This document shows, piece by piece, positions 24,985-33,870 of a stretch of DNA of 64,000 nt. Source of the DNA: Streptomyces sp. NRRL S-337 (GTDB taxonomy: Bacteria; Actinomycetota; Actinomycetes; Streptomycetales; Streptomycetaceae); NCBI RefSeq assembly GCF_000720175.1, contig NZ_JOIX01000002.1, positions 186,001 to 250,000 on the forward strand, written 5' to 3'. A program made the position numbers and the translations under genes. Under the pieces are notes generated by a model that was given only the letters and a program-made list of their open reading frames with translations, was not told where the DNA came from and made no database searches. How positions within the stretch are numbered: the stretch's first letter is position 1; each line of letters begins with the position of its first letter.

Positions 24985-26700
24985 GTGGCTGGCGAGAGGC
25001 CTGACCGGGGCGACGGGGCGCACCCGAGCCTGGGTGCGTTGCCGCACGATCTGCAGGAGCGGCTCCGCGCGATCGAAGGCACCTCGGACCGGTCGCCGCA
25101 TCTGCTGCTCGAAGCGGTCATGTCCGTGGGTGGCAGGCTGGAGCTGTCGCAGGTGCTGCGCCGCATCGTCGAGGTCGCGGTCGTCCTCGTGGACGCCGAA
25201 TACGGGGCACTCGGGGTGATCGGCGAAGACACCCGGATCTCCCAGTTCCTGACCGTCGGGATCCCCGACGGTCAGGCCGAGGCCATCGGTCATTTTCCGG
25301 AGGGGCACGGAATTCTGGGTGAGCTGATCCGTCACCCCACGCCGCTGCGCCTGACGGAACTCGCCGGCCATCCCGCGTCGTACGGGTTCCCGCCGGGCCA
25401 CCCGCCGATGCACTCCTTCCTCGGGGTGCCGATACGGGTCGGCGACGAGGTGTTCGGCAATCTCTACCTCACCGAGAAGCGCGGCGGCCGTCCCTTCGAC
25501 GCCGCGGACGAGACGGTGCTCGCGACGCTGGCCGTGGCGGCCGGTGTGGCCATCGAGCACGCCCGTCTGTACGACGAGGTCCGCTACCGGGGGCAGTGGC
25601 TGGAGGCCAACAGTGAGATCGTCGCCGGTCTTCTGCCCGGGCCGGGTGAGAACGACGTGCTGGAAATGATCCTCGGCCACGCCGTGCGTATTCTCGCGGC
25701 GGATCTCGGCGCGCTGGCCCTGCCGGTCGACGACGACCATGTGAGCGTCGCGCTCGCCGTCGGCGTGGAGGCCGACGCGCATCGCGGCCTGGTCCTCCCC
25801 CTCAACGGCTCCTTCGTCGGTAGGGCGCTCCGCACCGGACGCCCGCTGACCAGCCTCGATGTCGAGCACGACCGGAGGATCACGGCCGGTCCGCCGCGCT
25901 GGAGCGGTCTGGGGCCCGCGATCGCCGTGCCGATGATCACCGGCGACCGGGTGCGGGGTGCGCTGTTGCTGGCCCGGATCCGCGGCCGCGATCCGTTCAC
26001 CGAGCCGGAGACCACACCGCTCGTGACGTTCGCGGGCCAGGGAGCCCTCGCCATGGAGATGGCCGACCAGCGCCGGGCCGCCGAACAGCTGGCTCTGCTG
26101 AAGGACCATGAACGCATCGCGCGCGACCTGCACGATCTGGCCATCCAGCGCCTCTTCGCCACGGGCATGACGCTGCAGAGCGCGCTGCGTTTCGTCGATC
26201 ATCCGGAGGCCGGTGAGCGGCTGTTGCGGGCGGTCGACGATCTGGACGAGACGATCAAGATCATTCGTTCCACCATCTTCGGGCTCCGCGCCCACGAGTC
26301 CGCCCGTGTCTCCCACGGCCTGCGGGCCCGCACGGTCAGCTCGGTGGAAAGGGCCGCGCGGGCACTGGGCTTCGCGCCGTCGCTCCGTATGGAAGGCCTT
26401 CTGGACACCGAGGTGCCCGCGGAGATCTCCGAGCAGGTACTGGCCGTACTCGACGAGGCGTTGAGCAATACCGCGCGGCATGCGCACGCCGGTGCTGCGG
26501 CCGTGTCCCTGGTCCTCCGCGACCGGACGCTGACCCTGACCGTCCAGGACGACGGGGTGGGCATCCCGGCGGACGGCCGGCGTAGCGGTTTGCGCAATCT
26601 GGCCGAACGGGCCGAGAGTCTGGGGGGCGCGCTGGCCGTCGAGACGCCGGTGGGGGGTGGCGCCCGGTTGGTGTGGCGGGTGCCGCTGCCCGCGGGGTGA
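24985..26700 (+). CDS. DevS/DosT/OsdK-like double-GAF sensor kinase
   Basis: 571 aa from GTG 24985 (GGAGG 5 bases upstream; GTG 24946 would add 13). GAF-A covers about residues 50-190, GAF-B about 205-360, then HisKA_3 ERIARDLHDLAIQRLFATGMTLQ with phospho-His383 and an HATPase with EALSNTARHAHAG and GLRNLAERAESLGG. GAF-A holds FPPGHPPMHSFLGVPIRVGDEVFGNLYLTEK; its His139 (152 from the longer start) aligns with the region of the heme-ligating His149 of mycobacterial DosS, so gas or redox sensing through heme is plausible. It runs tail to tail with its likely partner regulator. Confidence 0.9.
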   Translation: MAGERPDRGDGAHPSLGALPHDLQERLRAIEGTSDRSPHLLLEAVMSVGGRLELSQVLRRIVEVAVVLVDAEYGALGVIGEDTRISQFLTVGIPDGQAEAIGHFPEGHGILGELIRHPTPLRLTELAGHPASYGFPPGHPPMHSFLGVPIRVGDEVFGNLYLTEKRGGRPFDAADETVLATLAVAAGVAIEHARLYDEVRYRGQWLEANSEIVAGLLPGPGENDVLEMILGHAVRILAADLGALALPVDDDHVSVALAVGVEADAHRGLVLPLNGSFVGRALRTGRPLTSLDVEHDRRITAGPPRWSGLGPAIAVPMITGDRVRGALLLARIRGRDPFTEPETTPLVTFAGQGALAMEMADQRRAAEQLALLKDHERIARDLHDLAIQRLFATGMTLQSALRFVDHPEAGERLLRAVDDLDETIKIIRSTIFGLRAHESARVSHGLRARTVSSVERAARALGFAPSLRMEGLLDTEVPAEISEQVLAVLDEALSNTARHAHAGAAAVSLVLRDRTLTLTVQDDGVGIPADGRRSGLRNLAERAESLGGALAVETPVGGGARLVWRVPLPAG

Positions 26701-26748
26701 CGCGCTCCCGCGCGCCTCGGCCGCCTCGCGTGTCCCGGCCGTGCCGCC

Positions 26749-27456
26749 TCAGCCGTGCTGCCGGCCGGGTACCCGGTCCGGGGCGGGGGCGGCCTGGGTG
26801 GCGAGGACGGCCGCCTGGATGCGCCGCTCCACACCGAGCTTGGCAAGCATGCGGGAGATGTGGTTCTTGACGGTCTTCTCCGAAAGGTAGAGCCGCTTTC
26901 CGATCTGGCGGTTCGTCAGCCCTTCGCCGATCAGGCCGAGGATCTCCGTCTCCCGGGGAGAGAGGCTCGACAGCGCACCGGCTTCGGACTGCTCGTCGGC
27001 GTCCTCGCCCCGCAGCGTGCTCATCAGCCGCGCGGTCGTCGCCGGGTCGAGCATCGAGCGTCCGGAGGCGATCGTGCGCACTGCGGCGACGAGATCCGCA
27101 CCCTTGATCTCCTTCAGGACGTAACCGGCCGCACCGGCCATGATCGCGTCCAGCAGCGCCTCGTCGTCGTCGAACGAGGTGAGCATCAGACAGGCCAGAC
27201 CCGGCATGCGCGAGCGCAGCTCCCGGCAGACGGACACCCCGTCACCGTCCGGCAGCCGCACGTCGAGCACCGCCACGTCCGGCCGCAACGCGGGTCCGCG
27301 GGCCAGCGCATGGCTCGCCGTCCCCGCGTCGCCCACCACCTCGATGTCCGGTTCGGCATCCAGCAGGTCCTCGACGCCACGACGGACCACCTCGTGATCG
27401 TCCACGAGGAACACACGGATCGGCCGCTGCGGTGAGAAGCCGTCTGCCTCGCTCAT
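26749..27456 (-). CDS. DevR/OsdR-like response regulator (NarL family)
   Basis: 235 aa. Receiver domain 13-130: [18 protein letters not shown], phospho-Asp65 in [13 protein letters not shown], the TSFDDDEA switch and YVLKEIKG with the conserved lysine. LuxR-type HTH at about 165-225: [52 protein letters not shown]. This is the DevR pattern including [18 protein letters not shown]. It is probably phosphorylated by the convergent double-GAF kinase and binds the palindromes found around the block. The gene has one such box upstream. Confidence 0.92.
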   Translation of the reverse strand: MSEADGFSPQRPIRVFLVDDHEVVRRGVEDLLDAEPDIEVVGDAGTASHALARGPALRPDVAVLDVRLPDGDGVSVCRELRSRMPGLACLMLTSFDDDEALLDAIMAGAAGYVLKEIKGADLVAAVRTIASGRSMLDPATTARLMSTLRGEDADEQSEAGALSSLSPRETEILGLIGEGLTNRQIGKRLYLSEKTVKNHISRMLAKLGVERRIQAAVLATQAAPAPDRVPGRQHG

Positions 27457-27580
27457 GGCGTCCTCCGGGCTGGTGGTACGGGCCGACGCCGCCTACCCCC
27501 ATCGTGAATCACGCCCGGGGGCCGCGCCAGGCCCGGACGGTCCCTCCCGTTCACCGGCAACCCCCGGCCACCTCCCGATG

Positions 27581-27594
27581 AGTCCGTTCGGCCC
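27581..27594. promoter_or_regulatory. Dormancy-type palindrome
   Basis: AGTCCGTTCGGCCC in the gap between the divergent response regulator and the Rv1733c-like membrane gene. It keeps the CCG-N2-CGG core. Confidence 0.5.
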
Positions 27595-27650
27595 TCGCCC
27601 GCGCCCACCGGGTGTGCCACGCTCGAAGGGCAAGGCGAGAGAGGTGTGCC

Positions 27651-28226
27651 ATGCCTCTGACGAAGATCCGGTGGTTGTGGCTGCGTAACCCGCTCAAGCG
27701 CGGCACGGACGTGGCGGAGTCCTGGCTGCTGCTGGTCACGGGGGTGCTCATCGCGGTACTGGCCCCGGCCACCGGGGTGGTGGCCGCCGGTGTCGTGAGC
27801 CACACCGCCGAGCAGCAGAGCCGCGCGTCGGTGCCGGTGTCCGCCGTCCTCACGGAAGACGCCCCCACCGTCATCGGTGTGGATTCCCCGGGTGGCACCG
27901 CCGGCCGGGTCCATGCCACGGTGCGGTGGACGGCCCGGGACGGCACGGTGCGGACCGGAGTGACGGCCGTGCCACCCGGCCTGCGGGCCGGCGACCGGAC
28001 CACCGCACGGGTCGACCGGCACGGATCCCTGCTGACGGACCCGGTCACGCCCGAAGACGCCGTCGTCCAGAGCATCGCGGTCGGCATCGTGGCCGCGTCC
28101 ACCACCGGTTTGCTGCTGATCGGCGCCGACAAGGCCGGAGTCGTCCTGCTGAACCATCGGCGTTACACCCAGTGGGAGAAGGACTGGGCGGAAGCAGACG
28201 CCCAGCGACGGCACCGGCAGCCCTGA
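27651..28226 (+). CDS. Rv1733c-like two-helix membrane protein
   Basis: 191 aa; ATG with GAGAGG upstream. N-terminal NPLKRGTDVAESWLLLVTGVLIAVLAPATGVVAAGVV gives the first membrane helix after the family's RNPL-R--D--E motif. A soluble domain follows with VPVSAVLTEDAP and VHATVRWTARDGTVRTGVTAVPPGLRAGDRT. The second helix is VVQSIAVGIVAASTTGLLLI, and the tail has RRYTQWEKDW. Rv1733c is a DosR-regulon protein of unknown function, which fits the neighbours. Confidence 0.85.
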   Translation: MPLTKIRWLWLRNPLKRGTDVAESWLLLVTGVLIAVLAPATGVVAAGVVSHTAEQQSRASVPVSAVLTEDAPTVIGVDSPGGTAGRVHATVRWTARDGTVRTGVTAVPPGLRAGDRTTARVDRHGSLLTDPVTPEDAVVQSIAVGIVAASTTGLLLIGADKAGVVLLNHRRYTQWEKDWAEADAQRRHRQP

Positions 28227-28271
28227 GCCGGGGCCAGGTGCCCACGGTTCTGCTGAGCGTCCGCCGAGCCG

Positions 28272-28889
28272 CTACACAGGCCGGCCGTACGGCGCCTCCC
28301 GCGCCGAGGTCAAGCGATTGACCACCGCCGTGACACCGTCGACCTGCCGGGTCATCTGCACCGCGACGGCCACCGTGCCGCTGCTCTCCAGATGCCCGCT
28401 GAGGGTCACCACCCCGTCGTGGACCACGACGTCCACGCTCTGCTGCCCCAACCACAGCGCCCGCACCACGATCTGGTCGATCACCTCCTGACGGATGTCC
28501 GCATCCCGCCGGGCGAAGATCTGCAGCACGTCCCGCCGGGTGACCATGCCCACCAGACGGGCCTCCTCGTCCACCACGGGGAGCCGTTCGACGCCGCACG
28601 CACACATGAGGCGGGCCGCACGGACGACGGAGTCGTCGGCGCGGACCGTGCGCGCGGGAGCGGACATCACCGCGCCGGCGGTGAGCATGCCGGCGCCGGC
28701 CCCCGAACCCCGCCGGCTCGCCAGGTCCGTCCCGGAGATGACGCCGATCACCCGGTCCTCGGCGTCCACCACGGGCAACCCGTTGATGTCGTACTCCGCC
28801 AGCCACCGCGCGATGTCCTCGGTCGAGGTGTCACGCCGCGCACTGACGACGTCATCCGTCATCACGCTGCCGACCCGTCGCTGCTTCAT
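28272..28889 (-). CDS. CBS-pair plus BON domain protein
   Basis: 205 aa. Two CBS motifs: SVMTDDVVSARRDTSTEDIARWLAEYDINGLPVVDAEDRVIGVISGTDL and VMSAPARTVRADDSVVRAARLMCACGVERLPVVDEEARLVGMVTRRDVL. A BON domain follows (about 130-195: VDVVVHDGVVTLSGHLESSGTVAVAVQMTRQVDGVTAVVNRL). CBS pairs bind adenine nucleotides; BON domains bind phospholipid or proteins. It overlaps the upstream CBS-BON gene by ATGA, so the two form one operon. Confidence 0.9.
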   Translation of the reverse strand: MKQRRVGSVMTDDVVSARRDTSTEDIARWLAEYDINGLPVVDAEDRVIGVISGTDLASRRGSGAGAGMLTAGAVMSAPARTVRADDSVVRAARLMCACGVERLPVVDEEARLVGMVTRRDVLQIFARRDADIRQEVIDQIVVRALWLGQQSVDVVVHDGVVTLSGHLESSGTVAVAVQMTRQVDGVTAVVNRLTSAREAPYGRPV

Positions 28890-29569
28890 TTCGCCCCCGC
28901 CGCGGGCGGCTCCGTCGGGGCCGGAGCCATGGCCGTGACGTCGAGCGTCACGTCCACGACGCCTTCCACCGCCCGCACCAACCGGGCCGCGACGGGCAGC
29001 AGCGAGGCCGCGGCGAAACTGCCCCTGAGCGTGACCACACCGTCGGTGACCACGGCTTCCACGTCTTCGGCGGCGCCCGCGAACAGCCGGTCGATGACGT
29101 CGGCACGCACCTCCGCCGCCAGTTCCTCGTCCGAACGCAGGAAGACCTTCAGCAAGTCGGAACGGCTCACGATCCCCTGCAGCAACCCCTCACCGTCGAC
29201 CACCGGAAGCCGCTTCACCGACTTGTGCGCCATCGTCCGCGCCGCCTGGGCGAGGGTGTCGCCGGGGTGCACCGTCAGAGCGGGAGCACTCATCAGGTCC
29301 CGGGCCGTCACACCACCGGCCTTGCGCACATCGTCCAACCGCCGTGCCTGTTCGAGACGGCTGGGCGCGCTGCCCCGGAACTCCTCCTTCGGCAACAGGT
29401 CGGCCTCGGACACGACACCGATCACCCGCCCCTCCCCGGCCAGCACAGGCAGCGCGCTGACCCTCCACCGCTCCATGGTCTCGACGATCTCCTTGAACCG
29501 CGCCTCCTGCCCGACGGCCACCACGGCCCGCGTCATGACATCGCTGACGGTGTGCGGAGAGTTCTCCAT
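28886..29569 (-). CDS. CBS-pair plus BON domain protein
   Basis: 227 aa; GAGGAGG before the ATG. CBS1 is VSDVMTRAVVAVGQEARFKEIVETMERWRVSALPVLAGEGRVIGVVSEADLL, CBS2 is DLMSAPALTVHPGDTLAQAARTMAHKSVKRLPVVDGEGLLQGIVSRSDLL, and BON runs from about 145 to 215. It is a close paralogue of the gene at 30657-31343 on the other side of the polyphosphate kinase, including the promoter. First gene of a two-gene operon; box GGGCCGTCCGGCCC lies 80 bp upstream. Confidence 0.92.
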   Translation of the reverse strand: MENSPHTVSDVMTRAVVAVGQEARFKEIVETMERWRVSALPVLAGEGRVIGVVSEADLLPKEEFRGSAPSRLEQARRLDDVRKAGGVTARDLMSAPALTVHPGDTLAQAARTMAHKSVKRLPVVDGEGLLQGIVSRSDLLKVFLRSDEELAAEVRADVIDRLFAGAAEDVEAVVTDGVVTLRGSFAAASLLPVAARLVRAVEGVVDVTLDVTAMAPAPTEPPAAGAK

Positions 29570-29648
29570 GACGCCTCCTCGATACGGACCGCAGAGGCAC
29601 GGCCGTGGTCACACCTCCAGCCTGCGGCCGTCCGCCCTCGCCGGGCAG

Positions 29649-29662
29649 GGGCCGTCCGGCCC
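29649..29662. promoter_or_regulatory. Dormancy-type palindrome (perfect)
   Basis: GGGCCGTCCGGCCC, perfect 6-bp arms around two bases. It is 80 bp from the CBS-BON start and 128 bp from the divergent polyphosphate kinase. A half-like site CGGCCGTCCGCCC lies about 25 bp nearer the CBS gene. Confidence 0.65.
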
Positions 29663-29789
29663 CCCACCGTGCCGGCCGGCCGATCCCGGATGCGCTGCGC
29701 CCCCGTGCCGCGCCCCGAGCCGGATGCCCCGGCTCCGTTCAGTCCATCTGCCCGAGCCGGAAGCCGACGTTTCCTCGTACCGTCGTCTC

Positions 29790-30608
29790 ATGGCCAAGGA
29801 GCGAGGTGACAAGGACCGCGCCAAGCTGTCCCGGTCGGTCTACGAGCGGGAGCTGTACCGCCTGCAGACCGAGCTGGTGGCGCTGCAGGAGTGGGTGCGT
29901 CACGAGGGTGCCCGCCTCGTCGTGGTCTTCGAGGGACGCGATGCGGCCGGCAAGGGAAGCGCCATCAAGCGGGTCACCCAGTACCTCAACCCGCGGGTCG
30001 CACGGATCGTGGCACTGCCCCGGCCCACCGAACGCGAACGCACCCAGTGGTACTTCCAGCGCTATACGGAGCACCTGCCCGCAGCCGGCGAGATCGTGCT
30101 CTTCGACCGCAGTTGGTACAACCGCGCCGGCGTCGAGCGGGTCATGGGCTTCTGCACGCCCGCGGAGCACCAGCGGTTCCTCCGGCAGTGCCCGGTCTTC
30201 GAGCGCATGCTCGTGGAGGACGGGATCCTGCTGCGGAAGTACTGGTTCTCGGTCAGCGACGAGGTCCAGGAGCGACGGTTCCGGCGGCGGCTCGAGGACC
30301 CCACCCGGCGCTGGAAGCTGTCCGCCATGGATCTGGAGTCGCTGACCCGCTGGGAGGAGTACTCACGGGCCAAGGACGAGATGTTCGTGCACACCGACAT
30401 CGCCGAGGCGCCGTGGTACGTCGTCGAGAGCGACGACAAGCACCGGGCGCGGCTGAACATGATCGCCCACCTGCTGTCCACAGTGCCCTACCACCACGTC
30501 TCCCCGCCGGAGCTCGACCTTCCACCGCGGCCGCCGAACACCGGCTACCAACGGCCACCCCGCGACCTCCAGCACTACGTCCCCGACCATGCGGCCGGAC
30601 TGGAGTGA
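29790..30608 (+). CDS. ppk2: Polyphosphate kinase 2
   Basis: 272 aa. P-loop GRDAAGKGSAI (about 49-59), the lid-adjacent ALPRPTERERTQWYFQRY, and Walker B LFDRSWYNRAGVERVMGF (about 104-121) are diagnostic of class I PPK2; WKLSAMDLESLTRWEEYSRAKDEMF completes the fold. The enzyme uses polyphosphate to phosphorylate ADP or GDP. The ATG has no clear ribosome binding site, so the start could be slightly off. Polyphosphate use fits an energy-limited dormancy programme. Confidence 0.93.
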   Translation: MAKERGDKDRAKLSRSVYERELYRLQTELVALQEWVRHEGARLVVVFEGRDAAGKGSAIKRVTQYLNPRVARIVALPRPTERERTQWYFQRYTEHLPAAGEIVLFDRSWYNRAGVERVMGFCTPAEHQRFLRQCPVFERMLVEDGILLRKYWFSVSDEVQERRFRRRLEDPTRRWKLSAMDLESLTRWEEYSRAKDEMFVHTDIAEAPWYVVESDDKHRARLNMIAHLLSTVPYHHVSPPELDLPPRPPNTGYQRPPRDLQHYVPDHAAGLE

Positions 30609-30656
30609 CGGATCGGGTTGACCTTCCCTCCGGTCCGCCGTCCATGCCGTGCGCGG

Positions 30657-31343
30657 TCAGATCCGCGGTTCCCCGGCCTGCGCATCGGGCCGCACGGACG
30701 CCGGACCGGTCACGTCGAACGCCACGTCCACCACCCCTTCGACCGACCGCACCAGGCGTGCGATCACCGGGATGAGCGAGGTGTCCCGGACTCGCCCCCT
30801 GAGCGTGACGACGCCGTCGGCGACCTCGACCCGCAGGCCTTGGGCCGGCGGCGCGAACAGCTCGCTCAGAACGTTCCGGCGGACCTCCTCCGCCAGCTCC
30901 TCGTCCGAACGCAGAAAGACCTTCAGCAGGTCCGCGCGGCTGACGATGCCGCACAGCACACCGTGCCCGTCCACCACCGGAAGCCGTTTGACGGACTCAC
31001 GCGCCATGATCCGCGCGGCCTGGGACAGCGTGGCGTTGGCCGAAACAGTCAGCGCGGGGGTACTCATCAGCTCCCCCGCCGTCACCGCTTCCGCCCGCCG
31101 GACGTCGTCGACCCGCCGTAGCTGCTCCAGCCGCTCGGGGTCCGACTCACGGAACTCCTCCTTCGGCAGCAGATCGGCCTCGGAGACCACCCCGACCACC
31201 CGCCCCTCCCCCGCGAGGACGGGAAGGGCGCTGACCTTCCACCGTTCCATGGTCTCCACGATCTCCTTGAACCGCGCCTGGCGGTCGACCGCGGCCACGG
31301 TCTCGGTCATCACGTCACTGACGATGTGCGGAGCGTTCAGCAT
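30657..31343 (-). CDS. CBS-pair plus BON domain protein
   Basis: 228 aa from the ATG at 31341-31343 with GAGGAGG. Same architecture as 28886-29569 and very similar throughout (RFKEIVETMERW-VSALPVLAGEGRV-GVVSEADLLPKEEFR is nearly invariant). CBS2 and BON differ mainly at linker positions. Head-on with the polyphosphate kinase. Its promoter keeps the same palindrome at the same distance (82 bp), showing that gene and control region were duplicated together. Confidence 0.92.
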   Translation of the reverse strand: MLNAPHIVSDVMTETVAAVDRQARFKEIVETMERWKVSALPVLAGEGRVVGVVSEADLLPKEEFRESDPERLEQLRRVDDVRRAEAVTAGELMSTPALTVSANATLSQAARIMARESVKRLPVVDGHGVLCGIVSRADLLKVFLRSDEELAEEVRRNVLSELFAPPAQGLRVEVADGVVTLRGRVRDTSLIPVIARLVRSVEGVVDVAFDVTGPASVRPDAQAGEPRI

Positions 31344-31424
31344 GATGCCTCCTCGGTAACCGGACCGACGGCCCATGACCGCCATGACACCTCCAGCCTT
31401 CAAAGCACGGCCCTCCCCGGACAG

Positions 31425-31438
31425 GGGCCGTCCGGCCC
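31425..31438. promoter_or_regulatory. Dormancy-type palindrome (perfect)
   Basis: GGGCCGTCCGGCCC, identical to the copy at 29649. A related half GCCGTTCGGCC follows at about 31447-31457. Nearby, TTGCA occurs three times (31513-31558), twice as TTGCAATTCATTGCA. Confidence 0.65.
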
Positions 31439-31686
31439 TTTCCCCTGCCGTTCGGCCGGCTGCGGGAGCCACGGGGCTCAACTCCCGCGCCGCGAAGACA
31501 CATCACGGTGTTGCAATTCATTGCACCCGGACGGCAGCAAGTTGCACCGCGGTGCGTGTGTGCCTATCGTCTCGCCGCAGAGGCCCTGTAAGTGGGCCAG
31601 AGGGGGTTGACCATTGTTCGTCATCGCTCGTGCCGCTACTCCGTCCACCGGTGAGTCACCGTGCCGTCCCGCGCCAAGGAGCCGGC

Positions 31687-32631
31687 ATGGGCACTGATCG
31701 GAACAGTTCTCTCTCCAGGAGCTCACGCCAGCGGCTCCCTTTCCTCGTGACCCCGGCACACCAGCCGGTCAGCTTGACGCTCCAGGTGCTCCTTCCCCCC
31801 GCCGCCGGGAGAACAGCGGCCGGCGCACAGCCCGTTCCGTTCCGCCTGGGAGGGGCCTGGCAAGTCGGAGAGAGCCTCTACACCCAGGTGCAGGACGACT
31901 TCACCGGCCGTTTCACCGTGTTCGCCACCCGCGCCTCGGGGCACGTGGAGCGGGTGACGGGCTACTCCTGGGACATCAACCCCGTCTGGCGCCAACTCAC
32001 CGGGCCGAGCGCCCCGCGAACCACCTGGTCCCAGCTGCGCCACGAGCACGTCGTCCACGATGCCGCGGCACGGGAAGAGCTCGCGGGCGATGATGCGGAG
32101 ATCTGCGAGTACCTGACGGAGGGACAGCTCTGCCTGCCGCCGGCCGACGGCTGTGCGGACCACCCTCCCGTGCTGCAGGCTTCGCTCGGGGCCCGGGATC
32201 CGCTCGAAGACCTCTGGGAGGAGTCGGCTCCGAGCGGGGGCAGCGTCCAACAGGTGGCGGAGGGAGTCGAGTTGCTGTACTCCCGGGTCGCTCGCTTCCT
32301 CGACGGGCAGCATGTCCCGCCGTTACACGAGCGTCCGCACGCCCAACACCCGGACGCCGCCCTCTCCTCCCAGCTCCTGCGGGCGTACGACACCTACAGC
32401 AGCGCGCTGGTGCTGCAGTGCTCACAGCAGGCCGCATGGTTCGGCGCCTGGGCGTACGGGATCGCCGAGGAGTTGGTCTGGCGCAGCCGGCTCGGGTCTG
32501 CCCGCAAGGAAGCCGAACGGATCATTCGCCGGTCCATGCAGTACCTGTCGTACGAGAGCCTCGGCCTGACCTCGACCGTGGTGGCCTGTGCCGGGTTCCG
32601 CTCCGCATACGACGAGACGCCGGGCTACTGA
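31687..32631 (+). CDS. Hypothetical cytosolic protein
   Basis: 314 aa; ATG with AAGGAG 6-7 bases upstream. No domain was recognised. The N-terminal 100 residues look beta-rich (VSLTLQVLLPP, FTGRFTVFATRASGHVERVTGYSWDINPVWRQL). The C-terminal 120 are helical (SQLLRAYDTYSSALVLQCSQQAAWFGAWAYGIAEELVWRSRLGSARKEAERIIRRSMQYLSYESLGLTSTVVACAGFRSAYDE). There is no signal or membrane segment. It converges on the P450 operon. Confidence 0.7.
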   Translation: MGTDRNSSLSRSSRQRLPFLVTPAHQPVSLTLQVLLPPAAGRTAAGAQPVPFRLGGAWQVGESLYTQVQDDFTGRFTVFATRASGHVERVTGYSWDINPVWRQLTGPSAPRTTWSQLRHEHVVHDAAAREELAGDDAEICEYLTEGQLCLPPADGCADHPPVLQASLGARDPLEDLWEESAPSGGSVQQVAEGVELLYSRVARFLDGQHVPPLHERPHAQHPDAALSSQLLRAYDTYSSALVLQCSQQAAWFGAWAYGIAEELVWRSRLGSARKEAERIIRRSMQYLSYESLGLTSTVVACAGFRSAYDETPGY

Positions 32632-32670
32632 CGACTCGATCCGCGACCGCCAGGGAGATCGGCTACCGCT

Positions 32671-33870
32671 TCATCCCATGCGTACGGGCAGTTGCCTGAG
32701 CGCATGCGACCTGAACGAGGCCCGCCACTGCAACGACTCGGCGGGCACGGCGAGTTGCACGTTCGGGAACCGCCGGATGAGGGTGGCCAGGGCGGTGCCG
32801 ATCTCCAGCCGGGCCAGGGCGGCTCCCAGGCAGTAGTGGAGTCCGTGGCCGAGGGAGAGGTGTGCCACGTCCGCTCGGCGGATGTCGAAGCGGTCCGGCT
32901 CTCCGTAGCGGTCCGGGTCGCGGTTGGCGGAGGCGAGGCACAGCAGCACCGTCTCGCCGCAGGGGATGGGCACGCCGCCGATCTCGATCGGCTCGGTGGG
33001 GAAACGGCGGATGGCCATCTGGTTGGGGTGGGCGAAGCGGAGGATCTCCTCGACCGCCCCGGGCATCAGGTCCGGCCGGGAACGCAGCAGCGCCAGCTGG
33101 TCGGGGTGGCGCAGCAGGGCCAACAGGCCGCTGCTGATGAGGTGTTGGGCGTTCTCGCTGCCGGCCATCAGGATGAGGAAGGCCAGCGACACCAGCTCGT
33201 CCTCGCTGAGCCGGTCGCCGTCGTCGCGGGCGTCGATCAGCGCGGAGAGCAGATCGTCGCCCGGATGCGCGCGTCGGGTGGCGATGAGGTCGAGCAGGAA
33301 GTGGTGGATACGGTCGATGGATTCGGCGGTGTGGCCGGGGTGTTGGGGGGCGAACATCGCGCTGACCCAGTCGGAGAACGGGCGGCGGTCGGCGGGTGGC
33401 ACGTCCAGCAGGTCGCCGATGACGACGAGGGGAAGCGGGTTGGCGAACTCGCTGACCAGGTCGGCCTTCCCCAACGCCGCGAGGTGGTCCGCGACGTCTT
33501 CCGCGGCGGCGGCGACCCGGTCCCGCAGCCGTTCGACATGACGTGGGGTGAAGCCCTTGGAAACCAGCCGGCGCAGGCGCAGATGGTCGTCCGGATCGAT
33601 GTTGAGGAGATTGCGGTCCAGGGCGGCCGGCAGGGAGAAGCCCTGGTAGCCGGTGGTGGAGTGGGCCTTGTTCACCGACAGCCGCAGATCGGTCAGCGCC
33701 GCCCGCACATCGCGTTCGCGGGTGACCAGCCAGGCGGAGGAGCCGTCGGGAAGCGCGACCCGGTGCACCGGGCCCTGTGACCGCAGCCGTGCGTAGACGG
33801 GATACGGATCGTTGAAGAAGTCCTGGTCGAACGGCTCGCTGAGGGCCGGCGACGGGATCTGCCGGGTCAT
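32671..33870 (-). CDS. Cytochrome P450 with altered oxygen-activation motif
   Basis: 399 aa; CCAGGAG before the ATG. The heme-binding loop is LSLGHGLHYCLGAALARLE with Cys347 (Leu at the usual Phe position). ExxR is EILR (275-278). In the I helix the consensus A-G-x-E/D-T-T reads AGSENAQ (236-242), so the acid Glu239 is kept but the proton-relay threonine is replaced by Asn/Ala. It is a soluble CYP107-like enzyme, last in a four-gene overlapping operon (ATGA with the membrane gene). Redox partners are not encoded nearby. Confidence 0.92.
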   Translation of the reverse strand: MTRQIPSPALSEPFDQDFFNDPYPVYARLRSQGPVHRVALPDGSSAWLVTRERDVRAALTDLRLSVNKAHSTTGYQGFSLPAALDRNLLNIDPDDHLRLRRLVSKGFTPRHVERLRDRVAAAAEDVADHLAALGKADLVSEFANPLPLVVIGDLLDVPPADRRPFSDWVSAMFAPQHPGHTAESIDRIHHFLLDLIATRRAHPGDDLLSALIDARDDGDRLSEDELVSLAFLILMAGSENAQHLISSGLLALLRHPDQLALLRSRPDLMPGAVEEILRFAHPNQMAIRRFPTEPIEIGGVPIPCGETVLLCLASANRDPDRYGEPDRFDIRRADVAHLSLGHGLHYCLGAALARLEIGTALATLIRRFPNVQLAVPAESLQWRASFRSHALRQLPVRMG

